64,000 nt of DNA from Lojkania enalia (Eukaryota > Ascomycota > Dothideomycetes > Pleosporales), in NCBI GenBank assembly GCA_010094045.1, contig ML986588.1, positions 372,001-436,000 of the forward strand, given 5' to 3'. Below are positions 8,137-19,098 of the stretch, piece by piece. Position 1 is the stretch's first letter; every line of letters starts with the position of its first letter. The translations under genes were made by a program, and so were the position numbers. The notes under the pieces are model-generated. The model ran no database searches. It was not told the origin of the DNA and was given only the letters and a program-made list of their open reading frames with translations.

Positions 8137-10519
8137 ATGATTGTGAGGGAGAGTCCAAAGAGCGGTGGTATGTATGCACCTACAGGTTCCGGATGATGCT
8201 GACATAGACACAGTGAGAAATCAACCCCAGAACTGGCCCCCAAAATCGCCCCATGAAGCTCTTTTGAGTTCACCATCTGGACGGAAGAAATACGAAAGAC
8301 AGCGAGAGCGCAATTCCGTATCACCATCACCTATAAAGCGCCGCCCGCTTTCCCGTGCTCAACCTGATGATGTCGACGACCAAGACGAGGAGACCCTTGA
8401 ACTGGAGCTCAAGGCAATCCAGGCGAAATTGAAGCTCAAGAAACTCCAGAAGGCACGACAGGCGGCAAATCAGGCGAATGAAGGTCGAGAACATCTAAGT
8501 TCACGGCCTAATACAGCTCCAGGCATTCGAAGAACCGAAGTACCGAAGCTAAAACCGGAAGTTCAAGTGCCAGTGTCTCCCATTAGGAATAGGCGAGAGC
8601 CAGAGCAGCAGAAGAGTCCTGCCAGGGTGCTTCTCGGAATCGACAAAGGTCTTCGGGCGCAAGACGTTAGTTTGAAACGAGCAGCGAGCTTTTCTTCTAG
8701 GAGCGGAAGGGATACATATGAGTCAATTTCACGAGCGAACTCTTCGAGAGCACTAGAGGCACCACGAGGGAAGTCGTTCAGTGAGCGAATAGCAGAGAGC
8801 AGAACCAAGGACAAGGAACGCGAGGAGAAGCAGGCAAGGATTGAGAAGAGCAGGAGTCAAGGTTTTGGGTTAAAGAATATCTCTGGATTGAGAGACAGCG
8901 CGTCGTCTAGATCTGGATCATCACTATCATCAGGGACAGGAGCTTTGCAGGAACCACCTTTGACAAGTGCAGAGCCTACGAAGATCCGTTCAGAAGGAGA
9001 TTTGAGGAGTGCATCTATGCCGCGACCTACTTCGAGCTTCTCTTCAAAGCCAACGAACACCCGTGCACCATCTGCAGCTTCGCAAGCCTCTTCTAGCACG
9101 TTTCGTAGCGCGGCGTCTTCGAAATATGCCGAGATCGCGAATCGAGATAACAGTGCAGAAGTCGTTAGCTTCGAGTCTTTCTCTAGTTTGCATCTAAAGT
9201 CTCGCGATATGCAGCACACCAGTTTAACTCGAATTTTAGAAGGGAAAACTGTATTTACCATTCCGCAACTGCTTAAAGTTGTCAAAGCCCCTGACTATGA
9301 TCCCCCAGATATTGAAAACGACTATGTAGTCATGGGGATTATAGCCTCCAAATCTAATCCTCTCACACCGAAAAATGCTCGTCGCGAGCAGACAACAAGC
9401 AACTCAGAACCGGAGGCACATCAGACCGGCAAATTCATGGTTATCCGTCTGACAGATTTGAAGTGGGAGCTTGACCTCTTTCTATTCGACACTGGCTTTT
9501 CGCAGTTCTGGAAGCTCCCAATTGGCACTCTCATCGCCGTTCTTAACCCAGAAATCATGCGCCCCCGTAGCCGCGACTCCGGCAAATTTTCACTCAAGTT
9601 GGGAAGTTCGGATGATACCGTGCTAGAAGTGGGTACTGCAAGGGATCTAGATTTTTGCCATGCTCTAAGAAAAGATGGAAAAGAATGTGGGCAATGGATC
9701 GACGGTAGAAAGACAGAGTTTTGTAGCTTTCATATAGAGCTACAGGTTGAGAAGAGCAAACGGGGCAGAATGGAAGTCAACACTATGACAGGGTTTGGTA
9801 GAGGGCCCGGTGGCAGTGGGAAGTACGGAATGTTCGGGGGCCTTGGGAGAGGAGGCGGGGTGAAAAAGGAAGAACTGAAAAGGGAGGGACTGTTCCACGA
9901 TAAATTATTGCATGAAACAGTATATATCGCGCCTGGGGCTGGTAGTGCTGCGAAGCTTTTAGATGAAGAAGACATCGGCTTTGAGAGAGGCGCGAGTCGC
10001 TCGGAGCTTCATCGAAAGCGGCTTGCAGAGAAAGAGAAGGAACGCGAACTAGCCAAAAAGCTCGGAGAGATAGGGACTGGTGCGGGAAGTGACTATATGA
10101 GACTGAAGGGCTCAGACACACGTAGTTTACCTACTTGTGGTGACGCTTCACCTATGGGTGTTGGCTCTAAAGAGAAACCAGAAGCCTCGGATGACTTCTT
10201 GGATCTCTTGGACAAGAAAGCAGAAGACGTCTCATTGGCGCCGGCCAAGCGGAAACGCATCATCTCCGGAAAGTCGATTGCTTCTAATGACCCTATCGGG
10301 TGGGGTGGAGCCTTTAAGCGCGGACTTCTTCTTTCTCCAACGAAAGACAAAAATACCTCAGCACAAGAGAAGCGCGATGCGAGCCCAGCAAAGAAGCGGG
10401 CTAGGCTACTTCTTCCTGAAAAGGGCATCAGGGAGCCTGGAAGAGAGTCACTAGGTGGACTTGATGTTGGCTTAATAGCAGCTATGGAAGAGGACGATGA
10501 TGATTTAGAGATCGTTTAA
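8137..10519 (+). CDS. MCM10: DNA replication initiation factor Mcm10
   Basis: Mcm10 binds the CMG helicase, ssDNA and DNA polymerase alpha when origins fire. Exon 1 (8137-8167, MIVRESPKSG) joins through a 46-nt GTATGT...CAG intron to exon 2 (8214-10519), giving 778 aa. Visible: WPPKSPHEALLSSP at the N-terminus, and a short coiled coil (ETLELELKAIQAKLKLKKL, about 70-95). The OB-fold region (about 340-480) contains FTIPQLLKVV, FMVIRLTDLKWELDLFLF and FWKLPIGTLIAVLNPEI. The Mcm10 zinc finger CHALRKDGKECGQW...CSFH (C-x9-C-x11-C-x2-H) lies at about 492-518. A basic C-terminal tail ends in an acidic DDDDLEIV. The short first exon is supported by frame and by the matching start of fungal homologues as I recall them. 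The ATG at 8165 in frame with exon 2 lies inside the intron. Confidence 0.93.
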
Positions 10520-11039
10520 TTGACTTTGATCTGCTTCTCTCTCTAACGATTTCTTTTTAATGGTGTTTATTAGATCGATATACGATTTAGGAGGCTCCTA
10601 AGGCGAATATCCCTTCAACGAGAGTTGATTCTGGCAATGCGAACGATGGATAGATGGGGCGTTGAGAATGCGGCATGATGATTGGCTGGGTCAAACTCGG
10701 GGCCCTAAGCGAATGAAAGTGGAATTTCACTTTTAGGTCATTCTAGATACCTCTTAACATCATGGTACCATTTTCTTAAATGAAAGATTAATAGTTCGTC
10801 AGAAGGCCCGGCATATCTTGAGTCATATCATTCCCATCTTTGGATCATACTCCTTTCGTAAACATTTAAGCCTTTCCTATCGTTACTCGACTATCCTATT
10901 TGCGCCATCTACCGAAGGGTTTGTAATGTATCTGTCCACAGTCACGAGGCTAAGGCGGCATAACTACCTTGAACTAGCTGAGAACTGAGCGAAGAGAGTA
11001 GAGGTCCAGAATACATTTATCTCCATTTAGTTCGCCATC
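10520..11039. other. intergenic, MCM10 3' end and TTL-like promoter
   Basis: 520 bp between two genes on the same strand, with no open frame of interest. Confidence 0.4.
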
Positions 11040-12389
11040 ATGACCGACGGCTCAGGAAAAGCACCACCGAATCTGGATATCAAGATCTACGCGTTGGTAA
11101 ACTACGAGGACCCCTACGTTCAACCTCTTATTCTTGCAGCGCTTGAAAAGAAACTCCCGCCTTCCTCATATCAGCTCATCGAAAGCAGCAAATTATCTTC
11201 TACTACTTCGCAATTCCTGCAGTTTCTCCAGTACGAGTCTATAGATTTCGATCATGTAATGCAACACCGCGCAACTTCTCTATGCAATGCGTATATTATT
11301 CGGAAAGCTCTTATCCGGAAACATTACCTCAGCACTACTGTCTCTAATTGGATTGTTAAGAACCCTGAATCTGTATTAAAGAGACATGTAAAGCCCGCCG
11401 TTGAGTTTGAAGTTGATTATGCTGAGTTTCTGGACGATGCGCTCGTTGAAGCGTTTGAGTTGAAAGAAAGCTGGGAGAGGAATGAGGGGAAAGATGAAAA
11501 AGATAAGGAACACTGGATTCTAAAGCCGGGAATGAGTGAACGGGGACAGGGGATTAGGTTATTCTCTAGCGAAGAAGAGCTCACTGGCATCTTTGAGGAG
11601 TGGGACCCAGAGTCTGATGATGAAGGGGAAGAAGATGATGTTTGTAGTAACAATGAAGAGAAAGAAGGCGGAGTCGGGGGAAATGACAAGGGAAACGGCA
11701 TCATCACAAGCCAATTACGACACTTTATCGCTCAACCATACATTCATCCTCCCCTCCTAATGAACCTAGAGGAGGGTGCTTTGCCGAGGAAATTCCACAT
11801 CCGAACATATGTTCTCGCAGTTGGTGCATTGAAAGTCTACGTATATAGACCAATGCTCGCCCTCTTTGCCGCAAAACCGTATCTCCCACCCTGGGAGTCA
11901 GCGAACTCTGATGATGCACTCCGAGCCCATTTAACCAATACATGCCTCCAGGATACGAACGAGCGCGAGGGTTCAGTTTCTTTGTTCTGGTCCCTGCCGG
12001 CAGATTTGGCAAATTCGAACGCCTCAAATAGAACGCTTTACGGTCCTAACTGGAAAGAAACAGTCTTTGAACAGATCTGTAACATAACTGGTGAAGTCTT
12101 CGAGGCTGCTGCTCGCTCCATGAATATCCATTTTCAACCTTTACCTAATGCCTTTGAGCTTTTCGGGCTGGATTTCTTGATAGGTGTTGACCATGGGTCA
12201 CTGACGACGTATTTGCTAGAGGTTAATGCGTTTCCGGACTTTAGGCAGACAGGTGATGAATTAAAAGGCCTAGTGGAGGGTTTGTTTGAAGGCGTTGTCG
12301 ATATCGGGATTAGACCTTTTTTTGGGTTGGATGAAGGTGAAGGGAGGGGAATGGTGAATGTGCTGCACATTGATCTAGGAAGACGATAA
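11040..12389 (+). CDS. tubulin-tyrosine-ligase-like ATP-grasp protein (Pby1-like)
   Basis: A single exon of 449 aa. ATP-grasp/TTL features: NYEDPYVQPL at the N-terminus, HWILKPGMSERGQGIRLF (nucleotide-binding Lys/Gly-rich strand, about 160-177), FIAQPYIHPPLL, RKFHIRTYVLAVG (R-K-F-x-x-R, about 255-267), HLTNTCLQ, and ELFGLDFLIGVD...LLEVNAFPDF (metal-binding Asp/Glu-Asn, about 380-405). A TTL domain of this kind forms the C-terminal half of yeast Pby1, a P-body-associated protein; this gene encodes only the TTL part. An acidic insertion (DPESDDEGEEDD) lies at about 195-215. Substrate and activity cannot be told from the sequence. Confidence 0.8.
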   Translation: MTDGSGKAPPNLDIKIYALVNYEDPYVQPLILAALEKKLPPSSYQLIESSKLSSTTSQFLQFLQYESIDFDHVMQHRATSLCNAYIIRKALIRKHYLSTTVSNWIVKNPESVLKRHVKPAVEFEVDYAEFLDDALVEAFELKESWERNEGKDEKDKEHWILKPGMSERGQGIRLFSSEEELTGIFEEWDPESDDEGEEDDVCSNNEEKEGGVGGNDKGNGIITSQLRHFIAQPYIHPPLLMNLEEGALPRKFHIRTYVLAVGALKVYVYRPMLALFAAKPYLPPWESANSDDALRAHLTNTCLQDTNEREGSVSLFWSLPADLANSNASNRTLYGPNWKETVFEQICNITGEVFEAAARSMNIHFQPLPNAFELFGLDFLIGVDHGSLTTYLLEVNAFPDFRQTGDELKGLVEGLFEGVVDIGIRPFFGLDEGEGRGMVNVLHIDLGRR

Positions 12390-12595
12390 TCGGGAAGGTG
12401 TACAATTGGATCTTCTAAAATCAACTAAGGGGGTTGTGTAGGCAAGACATCGGGAGCTCTCACAGCAGATCGCGGCCTCAGTGAGTGAGAACCGAGCGAT
12501 CTTTGCAGAAATAGTTTTATATGATACAAATCTTGTAGTATGTCCAATTCATTGGGGTATCCATGTCCAAACGCCTCACTATGCATATGCTGGCC

Positions 12596-13447
12596 CTAAC
12601 TCTCCAGCCTTTCATTTTGTTTGGCTCTCAAAGTCATACTATATCCGGGGGGGATCTTACAGCCGGGACAGTTGGCATGATCACATCCTGTCGGCTTCGT
12701 GAAGTCATATTTTTCCCATGTCTCGTCCTCATCCTCGTTCTCGCTGTAGTCCTTGCTGGTTTCCTCAACGTTGCTCTCGATCTTGGCCCCGCTGTTATAC
12801 TCGATGCTGTACTCGCTCTTGTACTCGAAATTGTTCTCACTCTGGTCCTCGCTATTGCCCTCGCTGTTGTCCTCACTGTTGTCCTCGTTGTTGTCTTCGT
12901 CTTTGTCCTCATTGTTATCCTCATCGTTATCCTCATCGTTATCCTCATCGTTATCCTCGTCGTTGTCTTCGTTGTTATCCTCGTTGATGTCGATATTATC
13001 GTTCTTAACCTCGTTCTTTCCCGTGACCTCCCCCATAACAACGTCTTCAGGCACCTTGGTTGGCTCATTCTCCTTTGCCTCCAAGAGATTTACCTTACTA
13101 AGTCCCTCGGCCTTTACAACAGTAGTCCCGACTTTCTTGAACCTACTCGTATCCGCCAAACCTCCTGCGATTTTCGTAAACTTTGGTCCTATAGTCTTAG
13201 CGCCACCCAAGCGAATAGCTTTCATATCATCTGGGCGGTTCTTGTGCACTCTGTTTGAGCTCGTGTCAAGAGCAGCAGTGGTCTTCTTCAAGTTTGCCAT
13301 GTTCCTTTGGTGCGTATGGTCATAAGAGGTGAGATGTGCCTCGTACTCTGGTTGCCGGGCATAGTCTTTGTTGCAGAGTTCGCATTTAAATTGTCTGATT
13401 GCGTTCGAGGCGGGTATGTAACGTTTTTTCTTCCCATAATTTAGCAT
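12596..13447 (-). CDS. C2H2 zinc-finger protein with long acidic Asn/Asp/Glu repeat
   Basis: 283 aa from the ATG at 13447. A single U1-like C2H2 finger near the N-terminus reads FKCELCNKDYARQPEYEAHLTSYDHTHQRN (C-x2-C-x12-H-x5-H), the type found in GPATCH8/ZNF804-like RNA-linked proteins. Residues about 145-235 are a degenerate NEDNDEDNDED repeat with a 12-nt DNA period, followed by a Ser/Glu-rich part. The end holds a second Cys/His cluster, GCDHANCPGC. An alternative 5' exon of 18 nt (13482-13499, MPPPPP, followed by GTAAGT) could splice to an AG at about 13429 and replace the first six codons; I could not decide between the two. Function unknown, probably nuclear. Confidence 0.75.
   Translation of the reverse strand: MLNYGKKKRYIPASNAIRQFKCELCNKDYARQPEYEAHLTSYDHTHQRNMANLKKTTAALDTSSNRVHKNRPDDMKAIRLGGAKTIGPKFTKIAGGLADTSRFKKVGTTVVKAEGLSKVNLLEAKENEPTKVPEDVVMGEVTGKNEVKNDNIDINEDNNEDNDEDNDEDNDEDNDEDNNEDKDEDNNEDNSEDNSEGNSEDQSENNFEYKSEYSIEYNSGAKIESNVEETSKDYSENEDEDETWEKYDFTKPTGCDHANCPGCKIPPGYSMTLRAKQNERLES
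12718..13010. repeat. degenerate 12-bp minisatellite inside the C2H2 gene
   Basis: On the plus strand the unit TCCTCATCGTTA is perfect for three to four copies around 12918-12958 and degrades outwards into TCCTCGTTGTTG-like variants. It encodes the acidic NEDNDED tract on the minus strand. Its low complexity keeps several antisense frames open. Confidence 0.85.
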
Positions 13448-13806
13448 GAGCGGTTGGGGATATGTAGCAACGCGAACTTACTGGAGGTGGTGGTGGCATT
13501 CTCGGCGCTTTTTCCAAGGGAACTATGGCTGTGATATTGCATCAATATTTGTTAGCAAAGAGAATTTGCCGACGGGGAAGTATAGATAGAGGAAAATAGA
13601 CGAGGACGGGGAGCAAGCAGGGAAAGATAGACGGAGAAGGATAGTAACAGTGAACGTTGAATGCATAGTGAGGGTGAGCCTAAGATTATGGCGGGACCAG
13701 CAGGGTTCAATTGCCGGAGTTTCGCCGGCCGAATCAACATCAACGTCATTCCGATTTCACAACAACTAGGTCCGCATCTTAACTACAAGGAAAAGGAACA
13801 AGCAAC
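13448..13806. promoter_or_regulatory. divergent promoter region of the C2H2 gene and MCP1-like gene
   Basis: 359 bp between divergent starts. It may contain the 18-nt alternative first exon of the C2H2 gene at 13482-13499. No other element recognised. Confidence 0.4.
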
Positions 13807-14783
13807 ATGGCAGAAAGACCACCCAAAACGCCGGATACTGAAGAGGGCATCATGGGCTTAACTGAGGTTGAGCCGTCGCCTGTGGAAGAAACTCCGGCGG
13901 GATTCAAAGATGATTACTTTCCTCCTATGCAACAACCCACCGGGAGGTCGACGCTCGGGTTGGGGAATCATGGACCCGCATATTATCGTAAGTAGTTTTA
14001 TGAACTGTATCCGAAATTTGGTATGGGGCGCTTATTTGTCTCCTAGTTAGCCGCATACAGAGATACTCTTCCTACGCCTTCACCGTCTTCGCTTCTTTCC
14101 ACGTCGCAAATACCTCAATAATACCGCTCATCACACAATCCGTTTCGGAGAGCAACCGCTACCTTCTTCTCACGCGACCATTCTACCAATCGACTTTAGC
14201 TGAACCGCTCCTCGTGGGCATCCCACTCATAGCGCATGTGTCATCAGGTATTGCCCTGCGTCTGTATCGAAGACGGCAGGCACTGCGTCGATACGGCGCA
14301 GAAACACAGCGGGATAGGAAGACTATACCATGGCCGACTTTGAGTGGGACAAGCGCATTGGGATATGCACTCGTCCCACTAGCAGGATTCCATGCATGGA
14401 CCACCCGAGGGCTGCCGCTGTACATGCACGGGGATAACTCGATGATCAGCCTATCGTATATCAGTCACGGATTTGCACTGCATCCATTTGCTTCATTCGC
14501 TGGCTTTACAGCACTAGTAGCAGTAGGAACATGGCATGCTACATGGGGATGGGCGAGGTGGCTAGGCCTCGCTGCTACACAGGTCGGGGCTATAGATTTA
14601 AAGAGGCATCTAGTCAGAAAGAAACGATGGTATAGCATCAATGCTATCTCAGCAATAGTCACCGGACTGTGGTTAGCAGGAGGACTGGGCGTTGTAGGAA
14701 GAGAAAGGAAGACAACAGGATGGATAGGGAGGGAGTTTGATGAATTGTACAACTATGTGCCATTAGTTGGTAGGTGGGGCTAA
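13807..14783 (+). CDS. MCP1: MCP1-like mitochondrial membrane protein (DUF1691)
   Basis: Exons 13807-13987 and 14047-14783 joined over a 59-nt GTAAGT...CTAG intron give 305 aa. A soluble Pro-rich N-terminus (about 1-60) is followed by four or five hydrophobic segments: YAFTVFASFHVANTSIIPLI, LLVGIPLIAHVSSGIAL, GYALVPLAGFHAW, HPFASFAGFTALVAVG and INAISAIVTGLWLAGGLG. In yeast Mcp1 is a mitochondrial outer-membrane protein that works with the lipid-transfer protein Vps13. Its conserved histidines in 'FxxFHxAN' and 'GFHAWTTRG' settings are seen here. The assignment rests on this pattern and on size. The stop lies only 10 bp from the convergent stop of the alpha-glucosidase. Confidence 0.75.
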
Positions 14784-14793
14784 CTACGATACC

Positions 14794-16591
14794 CTAGAAA
14801 TTAATATACACTCTGCCCTCGAACGGTTGTAGCGTCTCTGAGATTGGCTCTGTATATGTACTGACTAGTAGCGTCATCTCATTGAGTGGGGCGCACTGTG
14901 GTGCCGACGTGAAGTTGAGAGCTACAAGAGCAGACCTTTCTTGAAAATGCTTCCTGAATACAAAAGTACTGGCATTCTCAGGGTCGAGAAGCTCGAACGA
15001 TCCGTAGACGAAGACGTCTTTGTGCTCTTTGCGTAATTGTAACTGGTGCTTATAGAAAGATAGCACACTATTCATGTCCTTTACTTGAGCATCAGCGTTT
15101 ATCTCTCTATAGAGATCATGCGTCCTCATCCAAGGCCTCCCAGACGTAAAGCCACCGTTGCTGCTGGAATCCCACTGAAACGGAAGTCGGGAATGATCTC
15201 TCGCCATGAGTTGAAGTCCATGCAATATCCGTTGTTTCCGCGTTGGATCACTGCAATCTCCTGATAGTCGCACTGCCTCTTCCCAGTAGTTTAAAGCTTC
15301 CACATCCTTGTATTCTTCAATGCTCCAGTCCTTTGGTGCATTGATCATTCCAATTTCCTGGCCCTGATAAAGAAATAAAGTCCCAGTCACTGTTGTCAAC
15401 CACACGGCCAACATCTTCGCACTCTTTTCTCTCCATTCAGGAGCATCGCTTGCAAATCTCGAGATACTCCTGCCATTATCATGATTCTCGTTGAAGACAG
15501 TCGTCCATCCATCTGTCCCCTCGATGAATATTTGCCATTTCTCAACAATCTTCTTCATCTCTGGCAACTCCCACTCTGTAAAATCGTATTTGTCTTGGAA
15601 ACCATTGCCCTGCCCAAGATGCGTGATATCAAATTGGAATACCATATCCAGTTCTTTCTCTACTGCACTTACAAATCGTAGGACGCCTTCAGGATCTGGA
15701 GTCAATGAGAGCTCGCCTACAGTAACCACAGGCTGTCCGTCGAAAGTCTTGTATTTAGAAAGAACCTCAGTGTTCATTTCCTTGATAAATTGATGGATTC
15801 GCGGCCCATTACACCAGAATTGCGCTGCAGGCTGTATGAAAGAGTTCGGGTCCGTTATTGGAGCATCCGGAAAGCTGATGTGCTTTGAGTATTTGTTTAC
15901 TGTATCTACTCGGAAGCCATCAATCCCCTTGTCCAGCCAAAAGCGCATAGCAGAGTCGTAGATCGCTTTTCGGCAATCTTCATTCTCCCAATTCAGATCT
16001 GGTTGTGATTTATCGTACAGATGGAGATAGTACTCTTGAGTATGCGCATCCCAGGTCCCTAAGTAATCAGTCACTTTTCTCAACACATTCGAGTGTGCAC
16101 TTACAAGTCCCTCCAGCGAAATAACTCCGGTAATTGGTTGGCGGCATCCTGTCTCCTTGCTCATTGTACCTCGCCGGTCGCCAGATATACCAATCCCTCT
16201 TGGGACTATCCTTCGAACTTCTGCTCTCCTTGAACCACCTGTGTTGATCTGAAGTATGGTTCACCACCAAGTCTAGGATTATCTTCATACCATTCTGATG
16301 GCATGCCTTGATAAGCTTCTCAACGTCTTCGACGGTCCCGTAAGGTGGGTAGACGGCTTCATAGTCGGAAATATCGTAGCCCATGTCCTTTTGGGGAGAA
16401 TTGAACATTGGACATATCCAGACTACGTCAATGCCTAGCGAGGCGAGGTACGGGATTTTGGAGAGAATGCCCGGGAGGTCCCCTAGCCCATCGCCATTGC
16501 TATCTTTGAAAGACGCGGGGTAGATTTGGTAGAACGTAGCTTCTTTCCACCATGTGCGCTTGTGAACAGAAGTATCTGCATGGGGAGACAT
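14794..16591 (-). CDS. GH13 alpha-glucosidase (maltase)
   Basis: Hydrolyses maltose and related alpha-glucosides to glucose, probably inside the cell (no signal peptide). Exons 16105-16591 and 14794-16058 with a 46-nt GTAAGT...TTAG intron give 583 aa; the join rebuilds the conserved [21 protein letters not shown]13 regions visible: DLVVNHTS (about 107-114), GFRVDTV with nucleophile D214, TVGEL with acid/base E278, and NENHD with D356. QPDLNWEN is typical of the fungal maltase / oligo-1,6-glucosidase subfamily. It is transcribed divergently from an alpha-glucoside permease over a 613-bp promoter. With the Zn2Cys6 gene at 20381 it forms a MAL cluster like those of Aspergillus (malT-malP-malR) and yeast. 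Confidence 0.93.
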
Positions 16592-17204
16592 CTTGATAAT
16601 GTACCCAAAAAAAAAAAATTCGATTCAGAAGAGAAGCGACCAAAGAAATATGGACTCTGATCAAAGACCAGAAGAGAGGGAAAATCCTAAGTATCCTTCC
16701 TTCCTCCAACGGTGTCACTCTACCCATTCCCAAATGCTATACTTCCATCATGGAGACATTGATCGGCAATTTCCCTAGCTCTCAAACCGCCGATACCCTT
16801 GCGGTTCGGTCCACATCACCCCGCAAGAGCACCGCCTTGGCTCCGACTTGGCTCCGAATACTCTCCAATGTTTGCCTTCGTCGCTCTTCTTTCATTAGAA
16901 TAGTTTCATAAGCTAGAACCAGATATTTCTCGGACAAAGGCCTCGATTCTCCGCTATCGATATCTCTGAGACATTTTATCCCCCAGAGTTCAAAGTGAAC
17001 GATTCCTGGGGTGCTCCAATCCCCGCCTCGCTAACCCCCATGCAGATCCAGTCCATGGACTTGTGAGGGTGTTCCTGATTCGTGCGCCATCACCCCTGCA
17101 CCTCTTCATATATAAAATCCTGTTTAATTCCCAGTGATTCCCATCATGACGCCCAGAATCATATTTTCTTTTGATTTCCTTGATACATCTCGGGTCATTT
17201 TGAA
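16592..17204. promoter_or_regulatory. bidirectional promoter of the maltase and alpha-glucoside permease
   Basis: 613 bp between divergent MAL genes. At 16787-16809 two CCG triplets face two CGG triplets (CCGCCG-N9-CGG-N2-CGG), a plausible site for a Zn2Cys6 regulator. Motifs fitting the CreA consensus SYGGRG occur at 16819-16824, 16981-16986, 17006-17011 and 17021-17026; two to three are expected by chance. A 9-bp A run lies about 20 bp upstream of the maltase ATG. Confidence 0.45.
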
Positions 17205-19020
17205 ATGGCGAACCCCAAAGACATCGAAGGGCCCATCGAAGCCAACCTCGTCACTGCAAATGATGAAGCCCAACATGCTGCCAACGACGAGAAATCCATG
17301 TCTCTGGCGCAAGCCATCAAGCTGTATCCTAAAGCTGTGGGATGGTCGGTAGTCCTTTCTAGCGCCCTGATCATGGAGGGATATGATCTTGCGCTACTGG
17401 GCAGCTTGTATGCAAGCCCACAATTCAATATGAAGTATGGAGTTCAAAATCCTGAAACCGGTAATTGGAGTGTGCCAGCGAGTTGGCAATCAGCTTTGTG
17501 GGTTTCAATAAATATGATTGGATTACGGATTCAGCTGATAGCATCAGATCCAATGGCGCGAGAGCTGGCGAGGTCATTGGTCTGCTTATCAATGGTGTTG
17601 TGAGCGAGCGATACGGATTCAGGAAGACGATGATTGCCTCGCTGATCGCTATGATTACTTTCATCTTCATCCTGTTCTTCGCGCCCAATGTTCAAACCTT
17701 GGTCGTCGGAGAGGTGTTTTGCGGGATTCCGTGGGGTATCTTTCAGACCCTGACCACGCAATATGCTAGTGAGGTTAGTCCAGTGGTCTTGAGGCCGTAC
17801 TTGACGACATTTGTTAACATGTAAGTGCTCTGTCAAAAGAGATAGAGATAGACTGACGGGACAAGGTGCTGGGTAATGGGCCAATTCATCGCTGCCGGTG
17901 TAAATCGCGGCTGTGTTCAGCGAGACGGTCAATGGGCCTATCGCATTCCATTCGCCATACAATGGGTTTGGCCGGTGCCCATTATGATTGGCGTCATTTT
18001 CGCACCGGAGAGTCCATGGTGGCATGTTCGAAAGTGCAATAAAGAAGCAGCACGTGCTTCACTCCTTCGCCTTACGTCCCCCGAGAAGGACCCCAATTTC
18101 AACCCTGACGATACCATCGCAATGATTGAGCATACAAACGAGCTCGAAAAGAATATGTCCGAAGGAACAAGTTACCTAGACTGCTTTAAGGGAGTTGACT
18201 TGAGAAGAACGGAGATAGTATGCGTGACCTGGGTAGCCCAGACGGTCTGTGGTACGAATATCATGGGTTATTTGTGAGTTGATACCTATCCTAAGTTGCA
18301 AAATACCGTCTAACACATTACAGTACATATTTTATGACTAAAGCCGGTCTGCCTACGGTCCAATCCTTCAATATGTCTATGATCTCGCTTGCCCTCGGTC
18401 TCGTAGGTACCATGGGCTCTTGGTTCCTAATGTCAAAGTTAGGGCGTCGCACTATCCACTTTTCCGGTGCCTGCTCCCTTTTCACAATCCTAATTATCGT
18501 CGGATCTATATCTTTCTCTGGCACAACAGCCAGTCTTTGGGCAATTGGTGCGATGCTTATTCTATTTGTTTTCGTCTACGACTTCACAATCGGGCCCGTT
18601 ACATATTCCATTGTCGCTGAAATGTCTTCAACACGCCTCAAATCAAAAACGATTGTCCTAGCACGAGCATTGTATAACACATCGAATATCGTCGTAAACG
18701 TCCTAACTGTAAGTCTAGAATTAAAGGACAACCTATTACACCATTAACAGTGTTTTTAGAACTATCAACTTGGTGAAGCCGCCTGGAATTGGGGCGCCAA
18801 GACAGCCTTCTTCTGGGCTGGGACATGTGGCTTCGTGGTCATCTGGGTATTCTTCCGTTTGCCGGAGCCAAGGGGTCGTACGTATGGCGAATTGGATCTC
18901 TTATTCGAACGAAAGATTGCAGCAAGGAAGTTTGCAAGCACAACTGTGGACCCTTACGGCCATTCAGTCCCAGAAAAGGAAATCGAAGTTAAGAAGCAGA
19001 AGACAGAATATACAGATTGA
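17205..19020 (+). CDS. MFS alpha-glucoside (maltose) permease
   Basis: Proton-coupled uptake of maltose-type sugars at the plasma membrane. Five exons (17205-17497, 17548-17820, 17866-18273, 18324-18708, 18760-19020) with introns of 45-51 nt give 539 aa. Sugar-porter signatures: LIMEGYDLALLGSLYASPQF in TM1, GLLINGVVSERYGFRKT (loop 2-3, the RxGRR equivalent), VPIMIGVIFAPESPWW (the PESPRWL equivalent) with WHVRKCNKEAARASL after TM6, and RLPEPRGRTYGELDLLFERKI (the PETKG-type motif) after TM12. This spacing is typical of the MAL61/AGT1-like branch. The intron-1 acceptor was placed at 17547 to restore SALSNGARAGEVIGL. The C-terminal tail is Lys/Glu-rich. It is divergent from the maltase and should be co-regulated with it. 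Confidence 0.92.
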
Positions 19021-19098
19021 ATTACTATCTAACTGAAAAACAAGAGACTTCTTATTAAGCTACATTTCCCAGTGACGGAGCGATCTTCAAGAAATTCT

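Noticed and set aside
12563..13325. Plus-strand open frames of up to 231 codons and a second minus-strand frame over the acidic repeat
   Set aside because: They are shadows: the 12-bp repeat has no stop in several frames and encodes monotonous Leu/Val/Ser or Arg/Thr strings. The minus-strand C2H2 frame carries the zinc finger.
16819..17026. Four CreA-consensus hexamers in the MAL promoter
   Set aside because: The degenerate SYGGRG motif is expected two to three times in 613 bp, so no enrichment can be claimed.
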